Positions 8,494 through 16,817 of a DNA stretch of 32,118 bases are shown here, one piece after another (position 1 is the stretch's first letter; every line of letters begins with the position of its first letter). The notes beneath the pieces were generated by a model. It had not been told where the DNA came from, ran no database searches, and saw only the letters and a list, made by a program, of their open reading frames with translations. Both the position numbers and the translations under genes were made by a program. Origin of the DNA: Paenimyroides ummariense (GTDB lineage: Bacteria; Bacteroidota; Bacteroidia; Flavobacteriales; Flavobacteriaceae); the NCBI RefSeq assembly GCF_900115115.1, contig NZ_FOVI01000031.1:1-32118 (forward strand), written 5' to 3'.

Positions 8494-8678
8494 ACTGTAA
8501 TAATTGTTGTTTAGTTGTGGTAAAATTAGATAAAAAGTTTAAGAAAAAGGCTATTAGACACTATTTCTTGCTTTTTCGTTTAAATCAAGCAGATCTAATT
8601 CTTTAATAAAATACGATTGTTTTTCATTGGATTTATTATGAAGATCAGAGTGTGTTTTAGTATAACCTTTATAAATAC

Positions 8679-8686
8679 TACCTTTG
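8679..8686 (+). promoter_or_regulatory. -7 box for the TraB-like gene
   Basis: TACCTTTG is an exact match to the Bacteroidota -7 consensus, 18 bases upstream of the ATG at 8705. It would give a leader of only about ten bases. It overlaps the in-frame TTG at 8684, which therefore cannot be the start. The -33 region has only TTTTAG. Confidence 0.5.
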
Positions 8687-8704
8687 AGAAATCAAAAAAT
8701 AATT

Positions 8705-9448
8705 ATGAAACAAACAATATTACTATTATTTCTATTTCTATCATTTACCATAAATGCACAAGGTCCGTTAACAAAGTTTGGTATCAATATGGCGAATAAA
8801 TCCTTTGCTATCGGTTATTATGAAAAAGAGGGCAGGCAGGTAGCAACCATACCAATGATTCATGTGAACAAGCCTGAATTTTATAAAATGACTAAACAAA
8901 AAATAGACAGTTTGCGAAATGATGGTTACCATGTGTTTTACGAATCAATTGATACTAATGTTACAGATTCCTTGAAATTAGATCTTTTGATGAGAAAATT
9001 TCGTCAGGTAACCGGATTTGCACTTATGGATTATATGGATAGTGAAAATGAAACTTTTAAATCATTACAAAAAGCAAAATATGTTTCACAAGCTGAAGTA
9101 GATTACGGGGTAAATTATAAGACAGATCATCATGCAGATTTGTATTTGGAACAAATGATCGAACTATTTGAAAAGCGTTTTGGCGAAATAACATTGAACG
9201 ATTGCGATACCACTACTCCGTTGGGAAAAAAGTATAAATGCAGTAAAGTAGATGAAAGCAAAGAGTATTATATTTTAAACGGAATTAGAGATCGTCATGT
9301 ATTGGATGAAATAGAAAAATCTTCTGCACAAAAAATTGTTGTTGTTTTTGGTCGTATCCACGTTATGGATTTACATAGTAAACTTCAAAAGTTGGGTTGG
9401 GAGCATCAAAGAGAAAAAACAGAACGCATCAACGAGTTTAATAAATAA
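8705..9448 (+). CDS. secreted TraB/GumN (TIKI-like) protein
   Basis: 247 residues with a signal peptide (MKQTILLLFLFLSFTINAQ, cleavage probably after Ala18), so periplasmic or surface. It looks like a divergent TraB/PrgY/GumN (TIKI-type) fold: IPMIHVNKPEFYKMTKQKIDSL with His53, the following YHVFYESID with Glu80, and the C-terminal VVVFGRIHVMDLHSKLQKLGW match the family's GxxH / YE / G(R)xHxxxLxxxLxxxG pattern. TIKI members are metal-dependent proteases, but activity here is inference. An upstream in-frame TTG at 8684 was rejected because it sits inside the -7 box. It is monocistronic, with its own terminator. Confidence 0.65.
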   Translation: MKQTILLLFLFLSFTINAQGPLTKFGINMANKSFAIGYYEKEGRQVATIPMIHVNKPEFYKMTKQKIDSLRNDGYHVFYESIDTNVTDSLKLDLLMRKFRQVTGFALMDYMDSENETFKSLQKAKYVSQAEVDYGVNYKTDHHADLYLEQMIELFEKRFGEITLNDCDTTTPLGKKYKCSKVDESKEYYILNGIRDRHVLDEIEKSSAQKIVVVFGRIHVMDLHSKLQKLGWEHQREKTERINEFNK

Positions 9449-9464
9449 TTTAGTGACTAAATTT

Positions 9465-9496
9465 CCGATAGTGTTTATTCGCTGTCGGTTTTTGTT
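9465..9496 (+). terminator. terminator of the TraB-like gene
   Basis: A 9-bp stem (9465-9473 with 9480-9488, two G-T wobbles) with a TTTATT loop is followed by a T-run, 16 bases after the stop codon. Confidence 0.7.
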
Positions 9497-9498
9497 TT

Positions 9499-9520
9499 AT
9501 TATTCTAGTAGAAGAATAAT
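9499..9520. promoter_or_regulatory. palindrome upstream of the AraC-type gene
   Basis: ATTATTCT (9499-9506) and AGAATAAT (9513-9520) form a perfect 8-bp inverted repeat around a 6-base centre. It sits just upstream of the putative promoter of the AraC-type gene and may be an operator; a second weak hairpin after the terminator is the alternative. Confidence 0.35.
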
Positions 9521-9528
9521 CATAAATG

Positions 9529-9555
9529 TTGTTTTGTAAGATTTTTGTATCTTTA
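9529..9555 (+). promoter_or_regulatory. promoter of the AraC-type gene
   Basis: TTG at 9529-9531 and TATCTTTA at 9548-9555 are separated by 16 bases, close to the Bacteroidota arrangement of a -33 TTG and a -7 TAnnTTTG. The start of transcription would fall at or within a few bases of the GTG at 9560. Confidence 0.4.
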
Positions 9556-9559
9556 AAAG

Positions 9560-10417
9560 GTGAAAAAAGGAACTGAACTAATAACACTAAAACCACAAAA
9601 CGAGCAGCTGAAAAAGTTGGTTGCTTACTATTACTTTCATACATCGAATAACGAACAACATTCCGAATCGTTCTATTTTTATCCTAATTACCTACACGCT
9701 TTAACTATTTACAAAGGAAATGAGATTTTGTTAGGTGCTCAAAATAAGAGTTCCGTTATAACAGAAAGTAACGATAATGGAAAACTCACTGTTATTTATA
9801 CCATAAATTTAAAGGATAAATGCCATGTGGAAATGAACGGCGTTTTTAATAAAATTGGTATTGTATTTTATCCGCTGGGAATAAATCATTTTATAGGCAA
9901 ACCTTTAAATGAATTGTCAATGCAGCAAATTCAAGAAGTATCTTTGAATCCAAGTTTTTACGAAATACTGTCACAACTAACCGACGATTTATCAGCCGAT
10001 CAAAAATTAAAAATCGTTGAAAATGCTTTGTTGTCAATAATTGAACCTTTTCAAGAAGTCGAATTACAAAAGGCAATTAAGGAGATTATCAAATCAAACG
10101 GAGCGATCAAAATTTCAGAATTAGAACAAATAACGGGCAAAAACAGAAAAACGTTGCTTCGTCTCTTTAAAAAACACACCCTTACCACAATTGAAGAATA
10201 TAAAAAAATGGTCATGTTTCGCAATTCGCTAAACTATGCCATCAAACATAAGGAGCTGGCTAATTTAACCGATGTTGCCCTTTATAATATGTATTACGAT
10301 CAATCGCATTTTATAAAACACTTTAAAAGTATTACCAACGAAACACCCAAAACGTTGCTTCCTAAAATAAAAAAAATTGATAATGAAGATTTATACTGGT
10401 ATTTTTTAGAAGATTAG
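9560..10417 (+). CDS. AraC-family transcriptional regulator
   Basis: A 285-residue DNA-binding regulator. The C-terminal ~100 residues form the two-HTH AraC/XylS domain. First HTH: IKISELEQITGKNRKTLLRLFKKHT (about 183-207). Second HTH: ELANLTDVALYNMYYDQSHFIKHFKSITNETPKTLL (about 233-268). The N-terminal ~170 residues are a sensor/cupin-like domain with FYFYPNYLHALTIYKG and FYPLGINHFIG segments, as in the AraC regulators of Bacteroidota that have a DUF6597-like N-terminus. The reading frame has a stop (TAA) just before the GTG at 9560, and no other in-frame ATG before residue 92, so GTG is the only reasonable start. The target is unknown. The following membrane-protein gene has its own promoter box. 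Confidence 0.88.
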   Translation: MKKGTELITLKPQNEQLKKLVAYYYFHTSNNEQHSESFYFYPNYLHALTIYKGNEILLGAQNKSSVITESNDNGKLTVIYTINLKDKCHVEMNGVFNKIGIVFYPLGINHFIGKPLNELSMQQIQEVSLNPSFYEILSQLTDDLSADQKLKIVENALLSIIEPFQEVELQKAIKEIIKSNGAIKISELEQITGKNRKTLLRLFKKHTLTTIEEYKKMVMFRNSLNYAIKHKELANLTDVALYNMYYDQSHFIKHFKSITNETPKTLLPKIKKIDNEDLYWYFLED

Positions 10418-10461
10418 GGTCATGTGTCTCAATTTTACAATTTTTTCATTAATGAGTGTTT

Positions 10462-10469
10462 TATTTTTG
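10462..10469 (+). promoter_or_regulatory. -7 box for the small membrane protein gene
   Basis: TATTTTTG matches TAnnTTTG exactly, 21 bases before the ATG at 10491. A matching -33 TTG was not found. Confidence 0.4.
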
Positions 10470-10490
10470 CTGAAACAAATTTAAACAACT

Positions 10491-10901
10491 ATGGCAGTAA
10501 TAAAAATTCAAAGAGGCAGCGGCTACGTAGATAAAATTCGAAACTATAAAGTCTTTATTAATAATGAGCAAATAGGTGTTATTTCAGAAGGCGAAATAAA
10601 AGAATATAATGTAAGTCCGGGTACGCATACCGTTTCAACCAAAATTGATTGGGCGGGAAGTAAGGACATCATTGTAGATTTAAAAGAAAACGATGTAGTT
10701 AATTTTAAGGTAGAAAATTACACCGCTAAACATTGGCTAATTTCGGTTTATTTCATTGCCTTCATCACTTTAGTACATATTGTTCTATTTATAACGATCG
10801 ATTTTCAATACACATCATTATTGTTTATTCCAATTTTAGTAATCATGGGATATTATCTAACTTTTGGTCGAAATAAATACCTGACATTAAAACAATTATA
10901 A
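10491..10901 (+). CDS. small membrane protein with PEGA-like N-terminal domain
   Basis: 136 residues of unknown function. The first ~75 residues look like a small beta-sandwich (RNYKVFINNEQIGVISEGEIKEYNVSPGTHTVSTKIDWAGSKDIIVDL), the pattern seen in PEGA-like and related carbohydrate- or protein-binding domains. Two membrane spans follow (~82-103 and ~108-125) and a short basic tail (GRNKYLTLKQL). With no signal peptide, the domain is probably cytosolic and the protein tail-anchored as a hairpin. The next gene begins 15 bases later, so the two may be cotranscribed. Confidence 0.7.
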   Translation: MAVIKIQRGSGYVDKIRNYKVFINNEQIGVISEGEIKEYNVSPGTHTVSTKIDWAGSKDIIVDLKENDVVNFKVENYTAKHWLISVYFIAFITLVHIVLFITIDFQYTSLLFIPILVIMGYYLTFGRNKYLTLKQL

Positions 10902-10916
10902 TTAAAAACACTTAAA

Positions 10917-12032
10917 ATGAAAAGATTGACAATTTTAGCTTTAATGCTAACAGCAACCATACAAGCCATTGCAGGCGAAATAAAAATAACGGCAAACCTT
11001 ACTGGTTTTTCTGATACTGCTGTAGTATATTTACTTAGCGGACAAACACCAATAGCTTACAAAATACTGGTACAAGGAAAAGTAGAACTTACAGCAGAAG
11101 TTTCTGAAGCGCCGGAAAGTTACATGATGTATATTGTAGATAACAATCAGCCCTATTTTACGGAACTGTTTGTAGCCGACGAAACTTTACAAATTACAGC
11201 AGCTAAAGAAGATTTTCCTTATCAGGTAAAGGTTAATGGTTCTAAACACCATTTTGCAAAAGAAAAACTAAACGAATTGCAAATGCCTTTACATAAAAAA
11301 GGAGAAACTTTAAGGTATGAAATAACGGCATTGCAGCAAACACCCGAATGGCAAAATCCTGAAGTACAAGAAAAATATGTTGGAGAAAATGGAATAGGAA
11401 GCAAGCTTACGAAAGAATTAAAACATGTAGAAGCCGATTTTATTTTAAATAATTTTGATAATGCCTACACGTGGACGCTGTTACCATACAATACCACTGC
11501 ATTTGACAAAGTTTTTTATAAAGCGGTATATGATAAAATGACTGCAGAACAAAAGCAAACCGAAATAGGAAAGAAATATTTATTGGCATCAAAAAGCCAA
11601 CGTTTAACTAAAGGCGACAGTTTTATTGACATAACAGTTTTAGATAAAGATTTAAATGCAGAAAAATTAAGTGATTATTTTGCAAAAGGAAAAGATTTTG
11701 TTTTGGTAGATTTATCATCTGTAAGCTGTCCAAGCAGTAATCAATCATTTCCTATTACGAAAAATTTTGCAGATAAAAACACTGATAAATTGCAGGTTGT
11801 TAGTGTGCTACAAAGTAACGATGCGGAAACTTACAAACATTTCGGAAAGTTAAGTACCGATAATTGGGCGTTGGTTTACGCAGAAGATTTCACGAGAACC
11901 GATACGTATGTTCAATACCAAGAAAATAAAACACCTACGTTTTTATTGTTTGATAAAGCGGGGAAATTAATAGATCGTTGGTCTGGAGCATTGATCCATC
12001 AACAAAAATTAGAACAACATTTTGGGAAGTAA
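10917..12032 (+). CDS. exported DUF4369/thioredoxin-fold protein with one cysteine
   Basis: 371 residues: signal peptide (MKRLTILALMLTATIQAIAG), an N-terminal DUF4369-type beta domain (~21-110), a helical linker, and a C-terminal thioredoxin-like (AhpC/TSA-Redoxin) fold (~235-371). In Bacteroidota such proteins usually act as periplasmic thiol oxidoreductases. Here the active-site loop reads VDLSSVSCPSSNQSFP where a WCGPC motif is expected, so only Cys271 remains, and it is the only cysteine in the whole protein. The cis-proline motif KTPTF (Pro340) is kept. It may work as a monothiol enzyme or peroxidase, or have lost redox function. A bidirectional terminator follows. Confidence 0.82.
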   Translation: MKRLTILALMLTATIQAIAGEIKITANLTGFSDTAVVYLLSGQTPIAYKILVQGKVELTAEVSEAPESYMMYIVDNNQPYFTELFVADETLQITAAKEDFPYQVKVNGSKHHFAKEKLNELQMPLHKKGETLRYEITALQQTPEWQNPEVQEKYVGENGIGSKLTKELKHVEADFILNNFDNAYTWTLLPYNTTAFDKVFYKAVYDKMTAEQKQTEIGKKYLLASKSQRLTKGDSFIDITVLDKDLNAEKLSDYFAKGKDFVLVDLSSVSCPSSNQSFPITKNFADKNTDKLQVVSVLQSNDAETYKHFGKLSTDNWALVYAEDFTRTDTYVQYQENKTPTFLLFDKAGKLIDRWSGALIHQQKLEQHFGK

Positions 12033-12036
12033 TTAT

Positions 12037-12072
12037 AAAAAAACGTGTTATTAGCTAATAACACGTTTTTTT
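12037..12072. terminator. bidirectional terminator
   Basis: A 22-base perfect palindrome (12044-12065), flanked by seven A on the left and seven T on the right, separates two convergent genes and should stop transcription from both sides. Confidence 0.9.
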
Positions 12073-12075
12073 ATT

Positions 12076-13275
12076 TTAACAATAATAATGAGCTGATACT
12101 TTAAAAAGCCGGTCATTTTTAAACTGAAATTCGTACGTCATGTAATCATTGCTGATGTAATACGAATTGGTAAGCGGATTTATAGATGAAATCAATCCCA
12201 TTCCTGCTTTTAGAAATTCAGACGGAGTTGTTGAATTATTTAAATAGGTATTTTTAATTTTAAAACCGTTGGTATTTATCATTTCCATCGATCGTATATG
12301 ATAGGTTTTGTTGACATCGTGCCCAATACATTCCACCGAATTAAAAAACACATTGGTTTCATAATCACCCAAACCACAATCATCCAGATTGGTGTATTGA
12401 TCTATAATCTTTCCTAAATTTGTTTCCAGAAACGATTTCTTAAATCCTTTTTCAGGTTCTATTTCATTGTTTATTGTAAAGCCAAATTGTTTTTGCTTCT
12501 GTAGTTTAATTGGAAGGTTAAAATCGTCTTTCGGAATATTTTTTAGAACATCGGCTTGCAGTAAACAAATTTGTGCAACATCTTGTTGATTGTTTTTTGA
12601 TGCAAATTCGGCATACAAACGCAAAGCCGCTTCGTTTTCTTCAGGATTGCTGTTCCATCCCAATTCTAAAATACGTTCGGCAAATTTCTTTTGATCTTCT
12701 AAAGTTGATGCTTTTTTGTATTGATTTTTTAAATCGGATAAATCTGGTCGTTTACCTACATATTTCACAGGGATGTATCCTTTTTTATCATCGATCTGCA
12801 CCGGAATCCAAGCTTCTGTATTGTACGGATAATAATAAATGGGCACAGGTGTTCCATTCAATAGATTTCCTACGGCAGCTGACGAGCTATTAGGTAATTC
12901 ACGAATTTTAAGACTTGCAACAGTTGTAAACAAATGAGGCGATCCGTAATAACCATCGTTTTCTACAATGATAGCCGGTGATTTTTCGTAATCATCTTTT
13001 CCATTTAAACGGTCTTTTACGTTGTAAGTATCGGTAATATAAATGGTTTCGGTATGCGGTGTATAAACTTTATAAACATATTTATCCTCAAGAAATTCAT
13101 AAGAATCAATTGATGCACCACGTAGAAAAATGCCCACAGCTTTTGATCCTTTTTCGTTGTTAAATGCAACGGTTGGAGTTACCACATACAAACGAGGTAA
13201 TGGTTTAACAGGATGTTTAGGTTGCGCCCAGAATTGATTAGTTGAAAGTACAACAAATAAAAGTGCTTTTTTCAT
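12076..13275 (-). CDS. secreted SH3-domain protein of unknown function
   Basis: 399 residues with a signal peptide (MKKALLFVVLSTNQFWA, then Gln). Residues ~116-175 look like a bacterial SH3 domain (VASLKIRELPNSSSAAVGNLLNGTPVPIYYY, WIPVQIDDKKGYIPVKYVG); such domains often bind cell-wall or protein ligands. The rest has no recognised motif. A helical stretch (~178-250) precedes a C-terminal beta-rich region ending in FKNDRLFKVSAHYYC. There is no type IX sorting domain, so periplasmic location is likely. It begins 12 bases after the serine deaminase gene and is probably its downstream operon partner, without an obvious functional link. Confidence 0.65.
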   Translation of the reverse strand: MKKALLFVVLSTNQFWAQPKHPVKPLPRLYVVTPTVAFNNEKGSKAVGIFLRGASIDSYEFLEDKYVYKVYTPHTETIYITDTYNVKDRLNGKDDYEKSPAIIVENDGYYGSPHLFTTVASLKIRELPNSSSAAVGNLLNGTPVPIYYYPYNTEAWIPVQIDDKKGYIPVKYVGKRPDLSDLKNQYKKASTLEDQKKFAERILELGWNSNPEENEAALRLYAEFASKNNQQDVAQICLLQADVLKNIPKDDFNLPIKLQKQKQFGFTINNEIEPEKGFKKSFLETNLGKIIDQYTNLDDCGLGDYETNVFFNSVECIGHDVNKTYHIRSMEMINTNGFKIKNTYLNNSTTPSEFLKAGMGLISSINPLTNSYYISNDYMTYEFQFKNDRLFKVSAHYYC

Positions 13276-13287
13276 TGATAAAATGCA

Positions 13288-14709
13288 TTAACAGTCGGCC
13301 ATATTAACGGCAATTGCCAAACCACCTTCTGACGTTTCTTTGTATTTGTTGTTCATGTCTTGTGCAGTTTGCCACATAGTATTCACCACTGTATCTAAAG
13401 GAACTTTTACATTTTTGGGATCTGTGTCTAACGCCAGTTCGGCAGCGTTAATCGCTTTAATAGCTCCCATAGTGTTGCGTTCAATACACGGAATCTGTAC
13501 CAAACCGCCAATCGGGTCGCACGTTAAACCTAAATGATGTTCCATGGCAATTTCGGCAGCAACGGTAACCTGTTCGGGAGTTCCGCCCATTAATTCGCAC
13601 AATGCCGCAGCAGCCATTGCAGACGATACGCCAATTTCTGCCTGACAACCGCCCATTGCAGCAGAAATAGTCGCTCCTTTTTTAAAGATCGAACCAATTT
13701 CGCCGGCAACCATTAAAAACTGTTTAATTTCTTTATCGCCCGCTTTGTGGTTTTCAATGGTTAAATAATACATTAAAACAGCAGGTATTACGCCTGCGCT
13801 TCCGTTAGTTGGTGCTGTAACCACGCGACCTAACGATGCGTTAACTTCGTTTACCGACAATGCAAAACAGCTTACCCATTTTAAAATCTGACGGAAATAA
13901 ACTTTTGTTTTACGAATGGTTTGCAGCCATTCTTGTGGATTATTATAAGGTAAATCGCCTTTTAATTTCTGGTAAGTATCGTAAGCACGTCGGCGAACAT
14001 TTAATCCGCCCGGAAGTGTTCCTTCGGTGTGGCAGCCAATGTAGATACACTCTAACATGGTGTTCCAGATACGCATTAATTCATGATCGATTTCTTCAGG
14101 AGACCGTAACGATAATTCGTTTTCGTAAACCAATTCTGATATCGATTTATTTTCCTGTTTGCAGAATGCCAAAAGTTCATCGGCTTTATCAACAGGAAAA
14201 GGGAAAGTCGCTTTAATTTCGTCTTTTTCTGTATTTGCTGCTGATTCTTCTTTTACAACGAATCCGCCACCGATAGAGTAGAAGGTTGATACATATTCTT
14301 TACCTTCGTAAAATGCCGTGAAAGACAAACCGTTGGCATGAAAAGGTAAAAAGTTTTTGTTGAAAACAATGTTTTCGCTTGGGTTAAACTGTATTTGAAC
14401 AGCATTTCCCAGATTTAAGATATTTGTTTGTTTGATTTGATCGATAATTCCAGAAATATCATCAATAGGAACATATTCAGGATCGGCACCGCTTAACCCC
14501 AACATTACAGCCAAATCGGTAGCATGACCAATTCCGGTTAACGAAAGCGATCCGTATAAATCAACGGTAACACGTTCTGTTTTATCAAAAATATTCAAAT
14601 CTTTTAATTCGGCAATAAAGCGTTCGGCGGCTCTCCAAGGTCCTAATGTGTGGGAACTCGATGGGCCAACGCCAATTTTTAACATATCAAAAACCGAAAT
14701 ACATTCCAT
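13288..14709 (-). CDS. sdaA: L-serine ammonia-lyase (serine deaminase), iron-sulfur type
   Basis: Converts L-serine to pyruvate and ammonia using a [4Fe-4S] cluster rather than PLP. The 473-residue single-chain form carries the N-terminal beta domain ([27 protein letters not shown]) and the C-terminal alpha domain with the cluster cysteines in [60 protein letters not shown] is a further signature. The longest frame begins with TTG at 14718, but the ATG at 14709 gives the family-typical [13 protein letters not shown] and is preferred. Followed after 12 bases by the SH3 protein gene; divergent from the type IX cargo gene. Confidence 0.96.
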   Translation of the reverse strand: MECISVFDMLKIGVGPSSSHTLGPWRAAERFIAELKDLNIFDKTERVTVDLYGSLSLTGIGHATDLAVMLGLSGADPEYVPIDDISGIIDQIKQTNILNLGNAVQIQFNPSENIVFNKNFLPFHANGLSFTAFYEGKEYVSTFYSIGGGFVVKEESAANTEKDEIKATFPFPVDKADELLAFCKQENKSISELVYENELSLRSPEEIDHELMRIWNTMLECIYIGCHTEGTLPGGLNVRRRAYDTYQKLKGDLPYNNPQEWLQTIRKTKVYFRQILKWVSCFALSVNEVNASLGRVVTAPTNGSAGVIPAVLMYYLTIENHKAGDKEIKQFLMVAGEIGSIFKKGATISAAMGGCQAEIGVSSAMAAAALCELMGGTPEQVTVAAEIAMEHHLGLTCDPIGGLVQIPCIERNTMGAIKAINAAELALDTDPKNVKVPLDTVVNTMWQTAQDMNNKYKETSEGGLAIAVNMADC

Positions 14710-14837
14710 AAAAATCAAACAATTAATAAAGCGAATATACGGAATAACAATAAGTTATTTTTAATATTGCTGTTATAAAATAAATTTCTTAAATTTCACA
14801 GAAATAATTGATTTTTAATTAGTAAAAATTATAAATT

Positions 14838-16646
14838 ATGATAAAAAAGATACTTTTAATTTTTATTTATTGCTTTTGTATTAATGGTTTGTTTGCGCAA
14901 CCTAATTTAGAGTGGTATGACAATTATGAACAACCTATACATAATGGAAATTCATGGCAATTTGACGGTGAGAAAAATCTGTATTTTGTTGGAACTTTTG
15001 AAAAAGGATTCGATTTCGACATAAATTCATCAAACGAATATTATTATATCAACCCTGCTACTAAACAACAAGATCATTCTTTTGGTATTGTAAAATATGA
15101 TATAAATTGTAAATTATTATGGGTAAAAGCTTTACCTAATGATAGAAACCACTTACTTTACCCACTGTATGTTAAGATAGAAGGAAACACTATTTATATT
15201 ATAAATAAATTATTTGAAGATAGAGTTGGAGCCCCAAATTTTGATAAACCTGATTATAAAATATATTCTGATGATTATCAAAGTTTGTTTGTTGCGCAAT
15301 ATGACTTAAATGGGAGATTTAAAAGAATCGATAATGTTTTATTTATCGAAAATGGTGGGTTAGATCATATTTTTGTTGAAAAATTCATCATTGACAAAGA
15401 AGGTAATTACCATATTAGTGGTAATTTTAAAGGTAGTATTAATTTTGATGGAAAAAACAGATCTAACAATTATTATGTAGATTATCAAGAAACAGCATTT
15501 TATGTAAAGTATTCTAAAAGTTTTAAAGTTCTTCAGCATTTTGTTTTAGATTCCGATACAGCTGCTTGGATGTTAGAATTTGATTTAGATAAAAATAACA
15601 ACATTTATCTTACAGGACAATTTAAAGGGACACTCAATTTAGATCCAATTAAAAAAAAATATACCGTAAAATCTGATTATCTTTTTCCCAGCGTTCCTGA
15701 TGTCTCTGGATTTATTGTAAAAATAGACAAAGAGGGAAATTATGTTTGGGGTAAAAAGACTGATTTTAATGATGCAAGAGGTATGTTAATTGATACTAAA
15801 GATAACTTGTATATTGGTGCTATGTTTTTAGGCGAAAAAAATTTAAATATCAACGGAAAAGAAATGCTTTATGAATCGCCAAAATATCAAAATGGACACT
15901 CATTTCTTTCTTTTATAGGTAAATATGACTTAAATGGAAATTTAAAATGGATAAAAACAATAGAAAATGCAGGCAGAATAGAAAAGTTTTACTATAAAGA
16001 AGGTATGAAATACGCAACAATGGGTGGTACAAATAAAATTGTGTTAGAAAATGGTGACGAACTTGATTTTATACCTCGTAATAGCCAGCAAGGTATTGTT
16101 AATACTCAGCAAGGTATTATTATGTTTAATGATAAAGAATTAAAAAAACTACATATAGCTCGAAGTGAAGCTACAACATCTTTCTATGGTTTAGATCAAA
16201 AAGGAAATTATATTGTAACTAATGGAATCTATAATGACGCTGTTGGTGAAAATGGAGCAAGAGCATATATTAATGAAATGGAAATACCTGAGTATAACGC
16301 ACTGTTCAAAAAGGATGAAAATAAGCAAGTTGAAGGTTTTGTTATTTTGGTTTCAAATGCTGAAATTAATGAAGATGAAATAGAACAGCCAGGTACTGGT
16401 ACCGCACCTAATTTACGTTTTGCTATTTATCCAAATGCTTCTAATGGTCAATTTATAATTGAAGTTGACGGGTATTTGTTTGGAACCACTTACAAAATAT
16501 TCGATGAATCGGGTAGAAAAATTTATGAAGGTAAAATAGCCCAACAAAAAAATGAGGTCTCAATAAACGTTGCAGCAGGTGTTTATGCTATTTCGTTTTA
16601 TCGTAATGATGAAATTATTAAGTCACATAAAATAATTATTAAGTAA
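14838..16646 (+). CDS. type IX-secreted beta-propeller-like surface protein
   Basis: 602 residues: signal peptide (MIKKILLIFIYCFCINGLFAQ), a repetitive body, and a C-terminal type IX secretion (Por) sorting domain (residues ~526-602: FAIYPNASNGQF, YKIFDESGRKIYEG, VAAGVYAISFYRNDEIIKSHKIIIK). The body repeats a unit like NNIYLTGQFKGTLNLD ... FIVKIDKEGNYVWGKK and NLYIGAMFLGEKNLN ... FIGKYDLNGNLKWIKT, which resembles SBBP/beta-propeller repeats; about five can be picked out by eye. The protein should be exported across the outer membrane and released or anchored at the surface. Its codon use looks more AT-rich than that of the neighbouring core genes. Ligand or function unknown. Confidence 0.85.
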   Translation: MIKKILLIFIYCFCINGLFAQPNLEWYDNYEQPIHNGNSWQFDGEKNLYFVGTFEKGFDFDINSSNEYYYINPATKQQDHSFGIVKYDINCKLLWVKALPNDRNHLLYPLYVKIEGNTIYIINKLFEDRVGAPNFDKPDYKIYSDDYQSLFVAQYDLNGRFKRIDNVLFIENGGLDHIFVEKFIIDKEGNYHISGNFKGSINFDGKNRSNNYYVDYQETAFYVKYSKSFKVLQHFVLDSDTAAWMLEFDLDKNNNIYLTGQFKGTLNLDPIKKKYTVKSDYLFPSVPDVSGFIVKIDKEGNYVWGKKTDFNDARGMLIDTKDNLYIGAMFLGEKNLNINGKEMLYESPKYQNGHSFLSFIGKYDLNGNLKWIKTIENAGRIEKFYYKEGMKYATMGGTNKIVLENGDELDFIPRNSQQGIVNTQQGIIMFNDKELKKLHIARSEATTSFYGLDQKGNYIVTNGIYNDAVGENGARAYINEMEIPEYNALFKKDENKQVEGFVILVSNAEINEDEIEQPGTGTAPNLRFAIYPNASNGQFIIEVDGYLFGTTYKIFDESGRKIYEGKIAQQKNEVSINVAAGVYAISFYRNDEIIKSHKIIIK

Positions 16647-16689
16647 TAATTGTGTCAGTTTGTCATAAATAAATATAATAAACAAGTTT

Positions 16690-16727
16690 AAAATGTCAGA
16701 AAAGTTACTTTTTCTGACATTTTTTTA
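16690..16727 (+). terminator. terminator of the type IX cargo gene
   Basis: A 13-bp stem (16691-16703 with 16710-16722) with a short loop is followed by further T. The A-rich left side could also serve the other strand. Confidence 0.85.
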
Positions 16728-16817
16728 TACTTTTTAATTTAGGCACAACAATTGACTATTAGAAACCGTGAACAAATCACAAAAACAATAAATACAAAAT
16801 AAAATATATAAAAAGAT

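Noticed and set aside
8684..8704. TTG start for the TraB-like protein
   Set aside because: The codon is part of a perfect TAnnTTTG box, and the ATG at 8705 begins a clean signal peptide.
14710..14718. TTG start for serine deaminase
   Set aside because: The ATG at 14709 matches the usual N-terminus of the family ([13 protein letters not shown]).
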